Assembly (NCBI RefSeq): GCF_002095435.2
Contig: NZ_MJEJ02000053.1
Span: 62,001-126,000, forward strand
Length of the DNA stretch: 64,000 nt
Direction of reading: 5' to 3'
From: Williamsia sp. 1138
GTDB lineage: Bacteria > Actinomycetota > Actinomycetes > Mycobacteriales > Mycobacteriaceae
How positions within the stretch are numbered: position 1 is the stretch's first letter; each line of letters opens with the position of its first letter. The notes under the pieces were generated by a model. It searched no databases, was not told the origin of the DNA, and saw only the letters and a list, made by a program, of their open reading frames with translations. Made by a program: the position numbers and the translations under genes. Positions 26,694 to 35,062 of this stretch are shown here, one piece after another.

Positions 26694-27386
26694 GTGCGGC
26701 CAACAGCCGACGAATTAGCAGTTCAGGGTAGTGATGAGGCGGCTCCGACGCTGTCGGAAGCGCCTTCGAAGTCAGCTCGCACCAAACGGGGGATCCGGAC
26801 TCGAAATGCGCTCATCGCCGGCGCTGTAGTCGTGTTTGCCCGGGACGGATTTCTCGAGGCCAGGATTCGCGACATCTGCTCAGAGGCAAAAACTGCGTAC
26901 GGCACCTTCTACACGTACTTCCAATCCAAAGAGGAAATCTTCCAGGAAGTCATAATGGGCGTCCAGCAGGACATGACCACGAACGACCTGATGCCGACAG
27001 CCCGAAGCGATGCACCGTGGGACCTCATCGAGGCGTCGAACAGGCAGTACCTGCACTCGTATCGGCGCAACGCAAAACTCATGGCGACCCTCGAGCAGGT
27101 CGCCACATTCAATGAGGACATCCGGCAGATGCGAATTGGCTTGCGTAGCAAGTTCACCGATCGGAACAAGCGGGCAATTATGCGATGGCAGGATCAGGGA
27201 ATCGCCGATCCGGACATCGACCCGTACTACGCGGCCAACGCGCTGGGCACCATGGTGGACCGGTTTGCCTACACCTGGTTTGTCCTCGGACAGGAGTTCG
27301 AGGAGGAACTAGCTGTCGCCACGCTCACCCGTTTATGGGTTCAATCGCTCGGCATTACGCACGAGCACCACTCGTCGAGTTCGTAG
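26694..27386 (+). CDS. TetR-family transcriptional regulator
   Basis: 230 residues. HTH at about 35-82 (RTRNALIAGAVVVFARDGF, then TAYGTFYTYFQSKEEIF), followed by a helical ligand-binding domain. An Arg/Lys-rich extension of about 30 residues precedes the HTH. GTG start with GGAGG upstream. Divergent from the 13-gene operon starting with the Liv binding protein; the usual arrangement for a local repressor relieved by an acyl-CoA or substrate. GC and codon use match the neighbours. Confidence 0.88.
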   Translation: MRPTADELAVQGSDEAAPTLSEAPSKSARTKRGIRTRNALIAGAVVVFARDGFLEARIRDICSEAKTAYGTFYTYFQSKEEIFQEVIMGVQQDMTTNDLMPTARSDAPWDLIEASNRQYLHSYRRNAKLMATLEQVATFNEDIRQMRIGLRSKFTDRNKRAIMRWQDQGIADPDIDPYYAANALGTMVDRFAYTWFVLGQEFEEELAVATLTRLWVQSLGITHEHHSSSS

Positions 27387-28251
27387 CCTGACCGCGACGC
27401 CGCGCAGGTGTGGAGGATCTATGATCCGGAGTAGTCGACGTGGTGTCCCCGGATCGCGCTAGTTCGGCTGCGGGTCTAATCGCCGCTAGCTTCACACAAG
27501 CTGGGGTTGGTCTTTAGTCGCGAGACCTGTTCCAGGGCAGAGCGGATCGTCGGTGCGAAGCTTCGAGAGATGGCTGAAGTTTCTGTTAGACGAAGAAGAA
27601 TTCCGGGCAGTCTGAGAGGTTTCGACTCGTCGCTCCGGGTCATTCCACGATCGCCCGGTAAGGAAGCACCTGTGCCCGACCGCCAGCGCACTTGGGTATT
27701 TGGCCGGCCGGCGCCGATATCGGTAACTATGTCGGCTCGACGTGGACGTCGGGGACAGCGCTAGATCTGGAGGATGGCCTCGTGCGATGTGTCCCAGTGT
27801 TTAACGCTCTGCTCGCCGCCGCCAGTTCTCGTCGAGCGATCATTCTGGGTTGTTTGAGAACTCCCGCCGGCCATACCGCAAGTCAGACTCGGCCGGCTTA
27901 CGGCAGATGTGATCACCCCACAAGAGTTGGGCTGTGGGCTGAATGTCATTTGGATAATCAAACTCTCGGGGTGCTCGTCTCCACTACCGGGCCTGACGAC
28001 GATGTCAGCGATACGCTCGATCCGCTTCCAACGGGCGGCGTTGAACGCCTCATCTACTTCTGGGAAAGGGTTGTCGTTTCGGTGGCTCAAGGTGGCTGGG
28101 TGGTTGGACCAGACTTCCACGTTCGTACAGTTTTTCGGGAAGTCTCGAGTTGTTTAGGCCCGTATGAAACTTGTTCCCATAGTAATCCGGAACTGCCGAT
28201 AGTTCGAAAGCGTTCGACGGTTCCTCGTGCCCTTGGAGCGATCCATCCGCG
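27387..28251. other. 865-bp gene-poor stretch
   Basis: No convincing intact gene on either strand. A minus-strand frame at about 27900-28060 (DEAFNAARWKRIERIADIVV) has normal codon use but lacks a credible start, ribosome site and family, and could be a remnant. Plus-strand frames across the region are low-complexity or Cys/Arg-rich. It contains the second copy of the dispersed motif (27714-27740). Confidence 0.4.
27714..27740. repeat. Dispersed motif, copy 2
   Basis: CCGATATCGG followed by TAACTATGTC and TCGA; matches the copy at 12391-12419 apart from one missing A and two transitions. Same orientation in both copies. Confidence 0.5.
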
Positions 28252-28917
28252 TCACTGGAGGTCGGCGGTGGCGCTGCCATTGCCGAGCAGGGTGAATTTC
28301 GCGGCGAGGACGTGTGCGCGCAGAACAGATCCGGCCCATACTCCGTCCCCTGCCCGCAATGCAGAGACGATTTCTCGGTGATGCATTGAGCTGCGGTGCA
28401 TGTCGGCCTCTTGATACAGGTGGAACGTTCGGACGATGAGCGGGACACCGACGACTCCGTGCAGCATGGCGACCAGTCGGACGCTCCCCGAAGCTTCGCG
28501 GATGATCTCGTGAAACTCGTTGTTAAGGCGTGAGTAGTGGTCGCGGGCGGGGATGTTCGATTCGCTGCCGATTTCTTCCATGTGATCGCATAGGCCGTCG
28601 AGCGCGACCAGATCGCTTGGGGTGATTAGGCTCGCGGCCCGATCACCGGCTAGGGCTTCCAGCGCCGAGCGTAGGTCGTAGATTTCGCGCAGGTCGTCGG
28701 CGGTCCAACCCGTAACGCGGGCCCCTCGGTGTGGGAGGACTTCGACCAAGCCCTCGGCTTCGAGGCGGCGAAGGGCCTCTCGGACGGGGGTTCGGCTGCT
28801 GTTCAGGTCGCGCGCCAGTTCCGCTTCGACAATTCGGGCTCCCGCTTGCAACGTCCCGTTGAGGATCTGCAGGCGGATGACGTCGTAGGCGCGGTCCGCC
28901 GATTTGGTGCTCGTCAT
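28252..28917 (-). CDS. GntR-family regulator, FadR/FCD type
   Basis: 221 residues. N-terminal winged helix (AYDVIRLQILNGTLQAGARI, SSRTPVREALRRLEAEGLVE) and C-terminal FCD domain with the acidic/His metal-binding pattern (LRSALEALAGDRA, NNEFHEIIREAS, MHHREIVSALRAGD). Likely controls the adjacent HMG-CoA lyase and the divergent CoA-transferase operon through the 20-bp palindrome at 29993. Such regulators usually respond to carboxylic acids. Confidence 0.9.
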   Translation of the reverse strand: MTSTKSADRAYDVIRLQILNGTLQAGARIVEAELARDLNSSRTPVREALRRLEAEGLVEVLPHRGARVTGWTADDLREIYDLRSALEALAGDRAASLITPSDLVALDGLCDHMEEIGSESNIPARDHYSRLNNEFHEIIREASGSVRLVAMLHGVVGVPLIVRTFHLYQEADMHRSSMHHREIVSALRAGDGVWAGSVLRAHVLAAKFTLLGNGSATADLQ

Positions 28918-29047
28918 CGGAGTCCTATCGATTGAGGCTAGGTGCCTGCGTATCGGGGATTCTATGCTGCTTCAGCTGCGAAAATTTCGCCTCCGGCGGG
29001 CGTCGTGGCGATGAAACTCCCGGATCACCAAAGTCGCCTGCACCCGT

Positions 29048-29941
29048 TCACATGTCGGGACTAGGAAAAGGTCCGGCCCGGCCGAGCAGCGCGGGTGTTG
29101 AGTAACCCCAGTCGGACAACTGGCGGGTGATCGCGATTGCCGCGTCGACGTCGACTCCGGTCGCGATCCCCGAGCGCTCGAGGATCCAAGCCAGATCTTC
29201 AGTAGCGATGTTGCCGGTGGCGTTGGGGGCGAAGGGGCAGCCGCCGAGGCCGCCGAAGCTGCTGTCGAGCTGGGTGACACCAGCGTCGACGGCAGCCAGC
29301 GCGTTCGCGTAGCCGGTATTGCGGGTGTTGTGGAAGTGGGCGCGCAGCGGCGTAGTGCCGGCGATGAGGTGCAGTTGCCCGAATAGTGCGGTGGTTTGCT
29401 TGGGGACGCCGCAGCCGATGGTGTCGGCGAGGGCGAGCTCGTCGGCCCCGAATTCCAGGCCGGCGGCGGCGAGTTCTATGACTGCTGTGGGCGCGATTTC
29501 ACCTTCGAAAGGACAGCCGAAGGCGGCGCCCACCAGGAACGTCGTCTTGATCCCATTTTCGCGGCACAGGGCGGAGACCTCCGTCCATTCTGCGAGGCTC
29601 TCGGCTCGGCTGCAGCCCTGGTTGCGCCTGTTGAATGTCTCGCTGGCAAGTATCACGAAGGTGATCTCGTCTACCTGACTGGCCACAGCCCGCTCAGCGC
29701 CTCGGCGGTTTAGCACCAGGCCGTTGACGCGAAGCCCCGGAATATGGGTACCGCGTACGACTTCTTCGGCGTCTGCCATCTGAGGCACTCGACCGGGGTG
29801 AACGAACGCCGTCGCTTCAATGCGGCCAATGCCGGCTGCTGCCGCCGATCTGATCAATGCGAGCTTGTGCTCGGTAGGCAGATACAGCGACTCGTTTTGC
29901 AGTCCGTCACGCGGGCTGACTTCCACGATCGACACCCCCAT
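29048..29941 (-). CDS. Hydroxymethylglutaryl-CoA lyase family protein
   Basis: 297 residues, the standard HMG-CoA lyase length. SPRDGLQNE (Arg11, Asp12), the metal pair in AHFHNTRNTG, and GGLGGCPFAP with the catalytic Cys followed by GNIATED. Cleaves HMG-CoA or a similar branched 3-hydroxyacyl-CoA. ATG at 29941 starts the conserved protein (GVSIVEVSPRDG) with GGAAG upstream; longer open reading would cross the divergent promoter. It is closer to genuine HMG-CoA lyases than the gene at 284, but both lie beside CaiB-type transferases. Confidence 0.9.
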   Translation of the reverse strand: MGVSIVEVSPRDGLQNESLYLPTEHKLALIRSAAAAGIGRIEATAFVHPGRVPQMADAEEVVRGTHIPGLRVNGLVLNRRGAERAVASQVDEITFVILASETFNRRNQGCSRAESLAEWTEVSALCRENGIKTTFLVGAAFGCPFEGEIAPTAVIELAAAGLEFGADELALADTIGCGVPKQTTALFGQLHLIAGTTPLRAHFHNTRNTGYANALAAVDAGVTQLDSSFGGLGGCPFAPNATGNIATEDLAWILERSGIATGVDVDAAIAITRQLSDWGYSTPALLGRAGPFPSPDM

Positions 29942-29992
29942 CTTTCGGCTTCCTCTCCTGGATACGACGCCCTTGACCTCGCGGCGCGATAG

Positions 29993-30012
29993 ACAGATTG
30001 TGCACCATCTGT
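29993..30012. promoter_or_regulatory. 20-bp near-perfect palindrome in divergent promoter
   Basis: ACAGATTGTGCACCATCTGT is identical to its reverse complement at 18 of 20 positions, centred on GTGCAC. It lies 51 bases upstream of the HMG-CoA lyase start and 119 bases upstream of the CoA-transferase start. Likely operator for the GntR regulator at 28252; binding is inferred. Confidence 0.55.
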
Positions 30013-30131
30013 AGGTCGGATGCGGCGCAATCTGCCTGAAAGGGCCTAAAAGCCCAGTAAATAGATTGTTGACACCGGAGCCATAAACGTGGATGCTATG
30101 CAATCGAAGAGCAACTGTGAAGGGCGTCACA

Positions 30132-31337
30132 ATGAAACAAGCCGAGTCAGATGGACCACTCAGTGGTCTACGTGTGCTCGAAATGGGTCAGCTGATCGCC
30201 GGGCCGTACTGCGGTCAGGTGATGGCTGATTTCGGTGCCGATGTGGTCAAGGTGGAGGCACCTGGTTCCGGCGATCCGATGCGTAAGTGGGGAACGATTC
30301 GGAATGGAAAGTCGCTGTCGTGGTCAGTCATCGCCCGCAATAAGCGCTGTATTGAGGCGGACTTGAAGTCGCCCGAGGGGCATGCGCTCGCCGTGGCCCT
30401 CATTGCCCAGGCGGATGTGGTCATCGAGAATTTTCGGCCGGGCACGCTGGAGCGATTGCATCTCGGGTATGAGGAGATGGCGACACGCAACGCGGGGGTG
30501 ATCTACGTGCGGCTGAGTGGATACGGCCAATACGGACCGTACGCACATCGAGCCGGGTATGGCTCGATCGGTGAAGCGATGGGGGGTCTGCGTTATCTGA
30601 CCGGGGACCCGGATCGCCCGCCGGCCAGAATCGGAGTGTCCATCGGCGATGAGCTCGCCGGACTGCACGGCGCGTTAGGTGTCCTGCTCGCCCTACGTGC
30701 CCGCGAGCAGACCGGACGAGGCCAGGTCATCGATGTGTCCATCTACGAATCTGTCCTCGCGATGACCGAGGCGCTCATCAGCGAGTACGCGCTGACCGGC
30801 GTTACCCGGGAGCGAACGGGTTCGGTACTTCCGAACGTCGCCCCCTCCAATCTCTATCCAACCGCCGATGGTGAGCAGCTACTGATCGCCGCCAACCAGG
30901 ACACCGTATTCGGGCGCCTCGCCACGGCAATGGGCGCAAGTGAACTGGCTACGAGCCCAGAGTTCGCCACCCACATCGCGCGCGGCGAACGACAAGTCGA
31001 GCTCGACGAACTCATCAGCCGCTGGACTAAGACCTGGGAAGCCGACGCACTCCTCGCACACTTCGAGGCCCACGGTGTGCCGGCCGGCCGGCTGTACAAA
31101 GCCGTCGACATGCTCACCGACCCCCACTTCCAGGCTCGTTCGAGCATTGTCACGGTCGATGACCCGACGCTGGGCTCTGTGCCTATGCAGAACGTCACCC
31201 CCCAGCTCAGCGCCACCCCAGGACGGGTTCGCTGGGCCGGCGGGGACCACGGCGCCGACCAATCGGCGGTGCTGGCCGACTGGCTCGGCGTAGATCAAGC
31301 TACGCCAGCGTCTGCGGCAGCAGCTGAAACCGACTGA
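30132..31337 (+). CDS. CaiB/BaiF-type CoA-transferase
   Basis: 401 residues. LRVLEMGQLIAGPYCGQVMA, VVIENFRPGTLERLHLGY and GRGQVIDVSIYES (catalytic Asp) define the class III CoA-transferase family. First gene of the plus-strand operon running to 39122. ATG at 30132 chosen with GAAGGG nine bases upstream; an ATG 39 bases earlier lacks a ribosome site. Paired divergently with an HMG-CoA lyase, suggesting activation and then cleavage of a branched acid. Confidence 0.9.
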   Translation: MKQAESDGPLSGLRVLEMGQLIAGPYCGQVMADFGADVVKVEAPGSGDPMRKWGTIRNGKSLSWSVIARNKRCIEADLKSPEGHALAVALIAQADVVIENFRPGTLERLHLGYEEMATRNAGVIYVRLSGYGQYGPYAHRAGYGSIGEAMGGLRYLTGDPDRPPARIGVSIGDELAGLHGALGVLLALRAREQTGRGQVIDVSIYESVLAMTEALISEYALTGVTRERTGSVLPNVAPSNLYPTADGEQLLIAANQDTVFGRLATAMGASELATSPEFATHIARGERQVELDELISRWTKTWEADALLAHFEAHGVPAGRLYKAVDMLTDPHFQARSSIVTVDDPTLGSVPMQNVTPQLSATPGRVRWAGGDHGADQSAVLADWLGVDQATPASAAAAETD

Positions 31338-31383
31338 TAGCCAGTATGTCTGACAGTAGAGGCCCACGAGGAAAGGAACCGTT

Positions 31384-31809
31384 GTGAGTGGAACGTTCAA
31401 GAAGGCCAGCATTACCGCTGAGGCAGCCCAGGCAGTGATTGCAGCGTCGGTGGCCAAAGCGGTCGAGCATGGGGGCGCGTTTGTGATCGTCGTGGTCGAC
31501 GAAAGCGGTGTGGTGAAAGCCTCGCTGCGAATGGACGGTGCGCCGCTGGTGAGCGTGCAGGTGGCGACCGACAAGGCGTACACCGCCGCAGGCTTCGGCA
31601 TATCGACCGACGGGTGGTTCGACTTCATCGACGGAGACGCGCCCCTGCGGCTGGGGGCGCCGACCGGCATCGATCGGCTGGTGGCCTTTGGCGGCGGGTA
31701 CCCGCTCACGGCCGACGACGCAATCGTCGGAGCGGTAGGGGTCAGCGGTGGCCACTACTCCGATGACATGGAGATAGCGAAGGCCGGGGTCGAGGCTTTC
31801 GCCAAGTGA
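31384..31809 (+). CDS. GlcG/HbpS-family protein
   Basis: 141 residues, DUF336 fold: glycine-rich, with VVVDESGVVKASLRMDGAP, ATDKAYTAAGFG and VGAVGVSGGHYSDD. Related proteins include heme-binding HbpS and GlcG of glycolate operons; many accompany diol or organic-acid catabolic genes with no proven activity. No signal peptide here, so cytoplasmic. GTG start with AGGAAAGGA upstream; 46 bases after the CoA-transferase gene and 72 bases before the amidohydrolase. Confidence 0.87.
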   Translation: MSGTFKKASITAEAAQAVIAASVAKAVEHGGAFVIVVVDESGVVKASLRMDGAPLVSVQVATDKAYTAAGFGISTDGWFDFIDGDAPLRLGAPTGIDRLVAFGGGYPLTADDAIVGAVGVSGGHYSDDMEIAKAGVEAFAK

Positions 31810-31881
31810 TGTCTCTTGCGCCGCTGTCAGACCGTGGCAGCAGCGTCCGATAGAACACCAACAGCCCAGGAGAAACAACAG

Positions 31882-32985
31882 ATGTGGAACGACAACCTTG
31901 TCATCGATGCCGTCGGGCACACGTATGACTTCAGCGTAGACAACCGTCGGCCGAACGTGCCGATTGAGGGATACGACGGCTTTATCGAGTGGCTCTACGG
32001 CTACGGACATGCCCCACTGGAGTCCACCAGCAACGGTTACCTGCTGTCGTTGGACGAGTTTCGCGGGGGGTGGACGACAGAAGAACTCCTGACCATGTTC
32101 TTCGTCGAAAGCGACGTCGACATGGTCGCGATGCACGCTGTGAACTTCTTCGACCTTTTCATTCGTGGCGCGAACCCGTGGGAGCAATGCGTGGCTGTCA
32201 AAGAGGCTGCACCGCATCGCACGTTCCTCTATCCGGCGGTTGATCCACTGTCCAACCGTGGGGAGGAGCTGGAGAAGATGGCTCAACGCGTGGAGGCGGG
32301 CCTGGTCGACGGGTTCAAGTTCTATCCGGTCAACGGACTCCCCGACTTCCGAGGTGCTGCCTTGAGTTACTCCTTTGCCGACGAATCAATATTCCCGTTC
32401 TTCGAGCACGCACGCGCTCTCGGTGTCACGCACATAGCCGTGCACAAGGCTGTTCCGACCGCGCCCGGCCCTCACCATCAGGACCGGCCCGACGACGTGT
32501 CCGCTGCCGCTGCGGCGTTCCCGGACATGACTTTTGAGGTCGTGCACTCAGGGTGGGCCTTCTTAGAAGATTGTGCTTTCCAAATGCAGATGAACCCCAA
32601 CATCTACGCAAACCTCGAGACAACAGCCAACACCGCAGGGCGCATGCCTCGACGATTCCTCAAGTCTGTTGGTTTGCTGCTGGCAGTGGCCCCCAAGCAA
32701 GTGCTGTTTGGCACTGGCGCCCCGCTGGGCCATCCACAGCCGGTTATCGAGGCAATCTCGGACATTCATATGCCCGATGATCTGCTGCAGGAAGGACTTC
32801 CGGCGCTGACCGACGAACTCAAGGCCGACCTGTTTGGTGGGAACTTCGCCCGCATGCTTGGCCTTGATGTCGCGGAGCTGAAGAAGAAGATTGCCGGCGA
32901 TGAGTTCAGCACGCGTCGATCGGACTGGTTGAGCAGCGGTGAAAAGCCGTGGGCGCTCAAGCGGGCCCGGATCGCGGCGGGTTGA
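31882..32985 (+). CDS. Amidohydrolase_2-family protein with altered metal site
   Basis: 367 residues, TIM barrel of the PF04909 (ACMSD-like) type, with AVHKAVP and FEVVHSGWAF supplying barrel histidines. The N-terminal HxH pair reads GHTYD (His13, Tyr15) and the C-terminal metal Asp position (normally GSD) reads FGTGAPLGH, so two usual ligands are missing. Order and sequence pattern (FLEDCAFQMQMNPNIYANLE) resemble the amidohydrolase encoded beside DUF59 proteins in propane-monooxygenase-type operons. AGGAG nine bases upstream of the ATG. Catalytic activity is uncertain; a maturation or assembly role is possible. Confidence 0.82.
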   Translation: MWNDNLVIDAVGHTYDFSVDNRRPNVPIEGYDGFIEWLYGYGHAPLESTSNGYLLSLDEFRGGWTTEELLTMFFVESDVDMVAMHAVNFFDLFIRGANPWEQCVAVKEAAPHRTFLYPAVDPLSNRGEELEKMAQRVEAGLVDGFKFYPVNGLPDFRGAALSYSFADESIFPFFEHARALGVTHIAVHKAVPTAPGPHHQDRPDDVSAAAAAFPDMTFEVVHSGWAFLEDCAFQMQMNPNIYANLETTANTAGRMPRRFLKSVGLLLAVAPKQVLFGTGAPLGHPQPVIEAISDIHMPDDLLQEGLPALTDELKADLFGGNFARMLGLDVAELKKKIAGDEFSTRRSDWLSSGEKPWALKRARIAAG

Positions 32986-32990
32986 TCGCA

Positions 32991-33440
32991 ATGGCTGACG
33001 TAGACATCAATCGGGTCAACCAGGCGCTGCAGAAGGTACTTGACCCCTGCAGTGTGGGCCGCGGAGTGCCAGCAGGACTGGTTGATATGGGGATGGTGAC
33101 CGGTGTCGAGCTCACCACGATGCCCGACGGGCGGGCCCAGGCGGTGATCGGACTGCGGATCACCTCGCCCGCCTGCACGTTTCAACCCTACTTTGAAGAC
33201 CAGGTGCGGCAGAGCCTTGCCGCCATCGCTGAGCTCGATAAAGTTCGCATCCAGTGGAGCGGTGTGTTCGATTGGTCCGACGATGACATGAGCCCGGCGC
33301 TCAAGGAACGGTTGCAGGAGAAGCGATCCCGGCTGTTGAAGATCATCGAACGAAGCCGAGGCAACGACGCGTCCTCTCGTGAGGCGGTACACGCTGCAGA
33401 GGTCCGGCACAACAAGCAATCAACGAAAGCGAAGGGATGA
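32991..33440 (+). CDS. MIP18/DUF59-family metal-sulfur cluster assembly protein
   Basis: 149 residues. The MIP18 domain covers about 5-110: VNQALQKVLDPCSVGRGVPA, LVDMGMVTGVEL and the reactive-Cys segment LRITSPACTFQPYFEDQV. Related to SufT and PaaD, which help assemble or insert metal centres. Five bases after the amidohydrolase gene, whose homologues travel with such proteins in diiron monooxygenase clusters. The C-terminal 35 residues are charged and family-specific. Start at the ATG 32991 has only a weak ribosome site, consistent with coupling. Confidence 0.85.
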   Translation: MADVDINRVNQALQKVLDPCSVGRGVPAGLVDMGMVTGVELTTMPDGRAQAVIGLRITSPACTFQPYFEDQVRQSLAAIAELDKVRIQWSGVFDWSDDDMSPALKERLQEKRSRLLKIIERSRGNDASSREAVHAAEVRHNKQSTKAKG

Positions 33441-34285
33441 CGCACATGAACGGACGACTCGAAGGAAAGGTCGCGTTCGTCACCGGCGCCGCACGCGGCC
33501 AGGGCAGAAGCCACGCGATCCGAATGGCACAAGAAGGCGCCGACATCATCGCGGTCGACATCTGCCAGGACATCGCAACCGTCACCGCATACGATCTCGC
33601 GACCGAAGCCGACCTGCAAGAGACGGTGCGCCAGGTCGAAGCACTAGACCGACGGATCGTGGCACGCACAGCCGATGTTCGAGATCTGCAGGCACTGACC
33701 CAGGCGGTCGACGAGGGAGTGGCAGAGCTGGGTCGGCTCGACATCGTGGTGGCGAACGCGGGCATCTTTTCCCACGCACTCGAAACCCACCAGTTGGAGA
33801 TGCAGTCGTGGGTTGATGTCATCGACGTCAATCTCACCGGTGTGTTCACCACCGTCAAGGCGGCCATTCCGCACGTGCTCGAGACCGGAGAGGGTGGTTC
33901 GGTCATCCTGGTCAGCTCGTTAGCCGGGACCAAAGGGCTGGCGAGTCTGGCGGCGTACACCGCCGCCAAGCACGGCGTGGTCGGACTGATGAAGGTGCTC
34001 GCCAACGAGTATGGCAAATACGGCATCCGGGTGAACACGATCAACCCGAACGCCATCGGTACCGAGATGGTCCAGAACGAGACGTTGTACAAGATCTTCC
34101 GGCCCGACCTGGAACATCCCACTCTGGACGACGCGCTGCCAGCTTTCGCCGGCATGAATCCATTCGGCGTCCCGTTTATCGACCCGGTACACGTGTCCAA
34201 CGCTGTCGTGTTCTTGGCGTCCGAGGAATCAAAATACGTAGCGGGAGTACAACTTCAGGTTGACGCCGCCGCAGCGATTGCATGA
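33437..34285 (+). CDS. Mycofactocin-coupled-type SDR oxidoreductase
   Basis: 282 residues. TGAARGQGRSHAIRMAQEGA and the extended loop DICQDIATVTAYDLATEADL followed by LDRRIVARTADVRD form the insertion that defines the mycofactocin-coupled SDR subfamily; catalytic SS and YTAAKHG are present, as is NPNAIGTEM. Such enzymes keep NAD bound and pass electrons to mycofactocin. Oxidises an alcohol intermediate. ATGA overlap with the MIP18 gene; an in-frame ATG nine bases later is also possible. No mycofactocin biosynthesis genes are in the window. Confidence 0.9.
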   Translation: MTHMNGRLEGKVAFVTGAARGQGRSHAIRMAQEGADIIAVDICQDIATVTAYDLATEADLQETVRQVEALDRRIVARTADVRDLQALTQAVDEGVAELGRLDIVVANAGIFSHALETHQLEMQSWVDVIDVNLTGVFTTVKAAIPHVLETGEGGSVILVSSLAGTKGLASLAAYTAAKHGVVGLMKVLANEYGKYGIRVNTINPNAIGTEMVQNETLYKIFRPDLEHPTLDDALPAFAGMNPFGVPFIDPVHVSNAVVFLASEESKYVAGVQLQVDAAAAIA

Positions 34286-35038
34286 GTGGCGATGATGAAG
34301 CGACCCCCCGCATCGCACGCCGCGCCGGGTGAGGGGATGGCTGAGACTGTGCTGGATGTACACGCGCTCACTTCCGGCTACGGGGACCTCGCGGCCATCC
34401 GCGAGGTGTCCCTGACCGTGGGTGCCGGCGAGGTGGTGGCGCTCTTCGGTCCCAACGGCGCCGGGAAAAGCACCACATTGTCGGCCATTGTCGGTGTGTT
34501 GCCGACGATGAGCGGGCAGGTCCGGTGGCTCGGTCAGCAACGACCGAAATCACTGACCCGATTCGCCCGCGAGGGTCTGGCTTTCGTCCCGGAAGGACGG
34601 TCGGTCATCTCTGACCTGTCAGTACAGGACAACCTGCGTCTGGGCAGTGGAGGTGTTGATGGGGCGGTGGCCTACTTCCCCGAACTGGAGCGCTTACTGC
34701 CCCGGCCAGCGGGCTTGCTCTCCGGTGGAGAGCAGCAGATGCTCTCGCTCGGCCGAGCGCTGGCCACCGAGCCACGGGTGTTGCTCGCCGACGAGGTGTC
34801 CCTCGGTTTGGCGCCGATCATCGTCGACCGGCTATTCGACGCAATCAAACGGGCGAGCGTGGACCGGGGTCTGGCCGTTCTGCTGGTCGAGCAACAGCCC
34901 CGACGCGCCCTGGCGGTTGCCGATCGCTGGTACTTGCTGCGTAACGGCGAAATGGTCGGTGAGGGTGTGGCCACCGACGCCTCATTGCTGGACCAGATGT
35001 ATCTCCCGTCCGCTTCGGCTAGTCCGCCGCAGCGGTGA
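34286..35038 (+). CDS. livF: LivF-type ABC transporter ATPase
   Basis: 250 residues from the GTG that directly follows the SDR stop; an ATG at 34337 (MAETVLDVHALTSGYG) may be the true start and gives the usual 233-residue LivF. Walker A GPNGAGKST, signature LSGGEQQMLSLGRA, Walker B VLLADEVSLGL: the catalytic Asp-Glu is kept but Pro of DEP is Val. Second Liv importer of the window; its other ATPase is fused to the permeases downstream. Confidence 0.9.
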   Translation: MAMMKRPPASHAAPGEGMAETVLDVHALTSGYGDLAAIREVSLTVGAGEVVALFGPNGAGKSTTLSAIVGVLPTMSGQVRWLGQQRPKSLTRFAREGLAFVPEGRSVISDLSVQDNLRLGSGGVDGAVAYFPELERLLPRPAGLLSGGEQQMLSLGRALATEPRVLLADEVSLGLAPIIVDRLFDAIKRASVDRGLAVLLVEQQPRRALAVADRWYLLRNGEMVGEGVATDASLLDQMYLPSASASPPQR

Positions 35039-35062
35039 CTTACCCCAAGAAAGTGAGAAACC

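Noticed and set aside
27692-28381. 229-codon plus-strand frame in the gene-poor stretch
   Set aside because: No ribosome site, no recognisable domain, uneven composition, and its end overlaps the clear GntR gene on the other strand.
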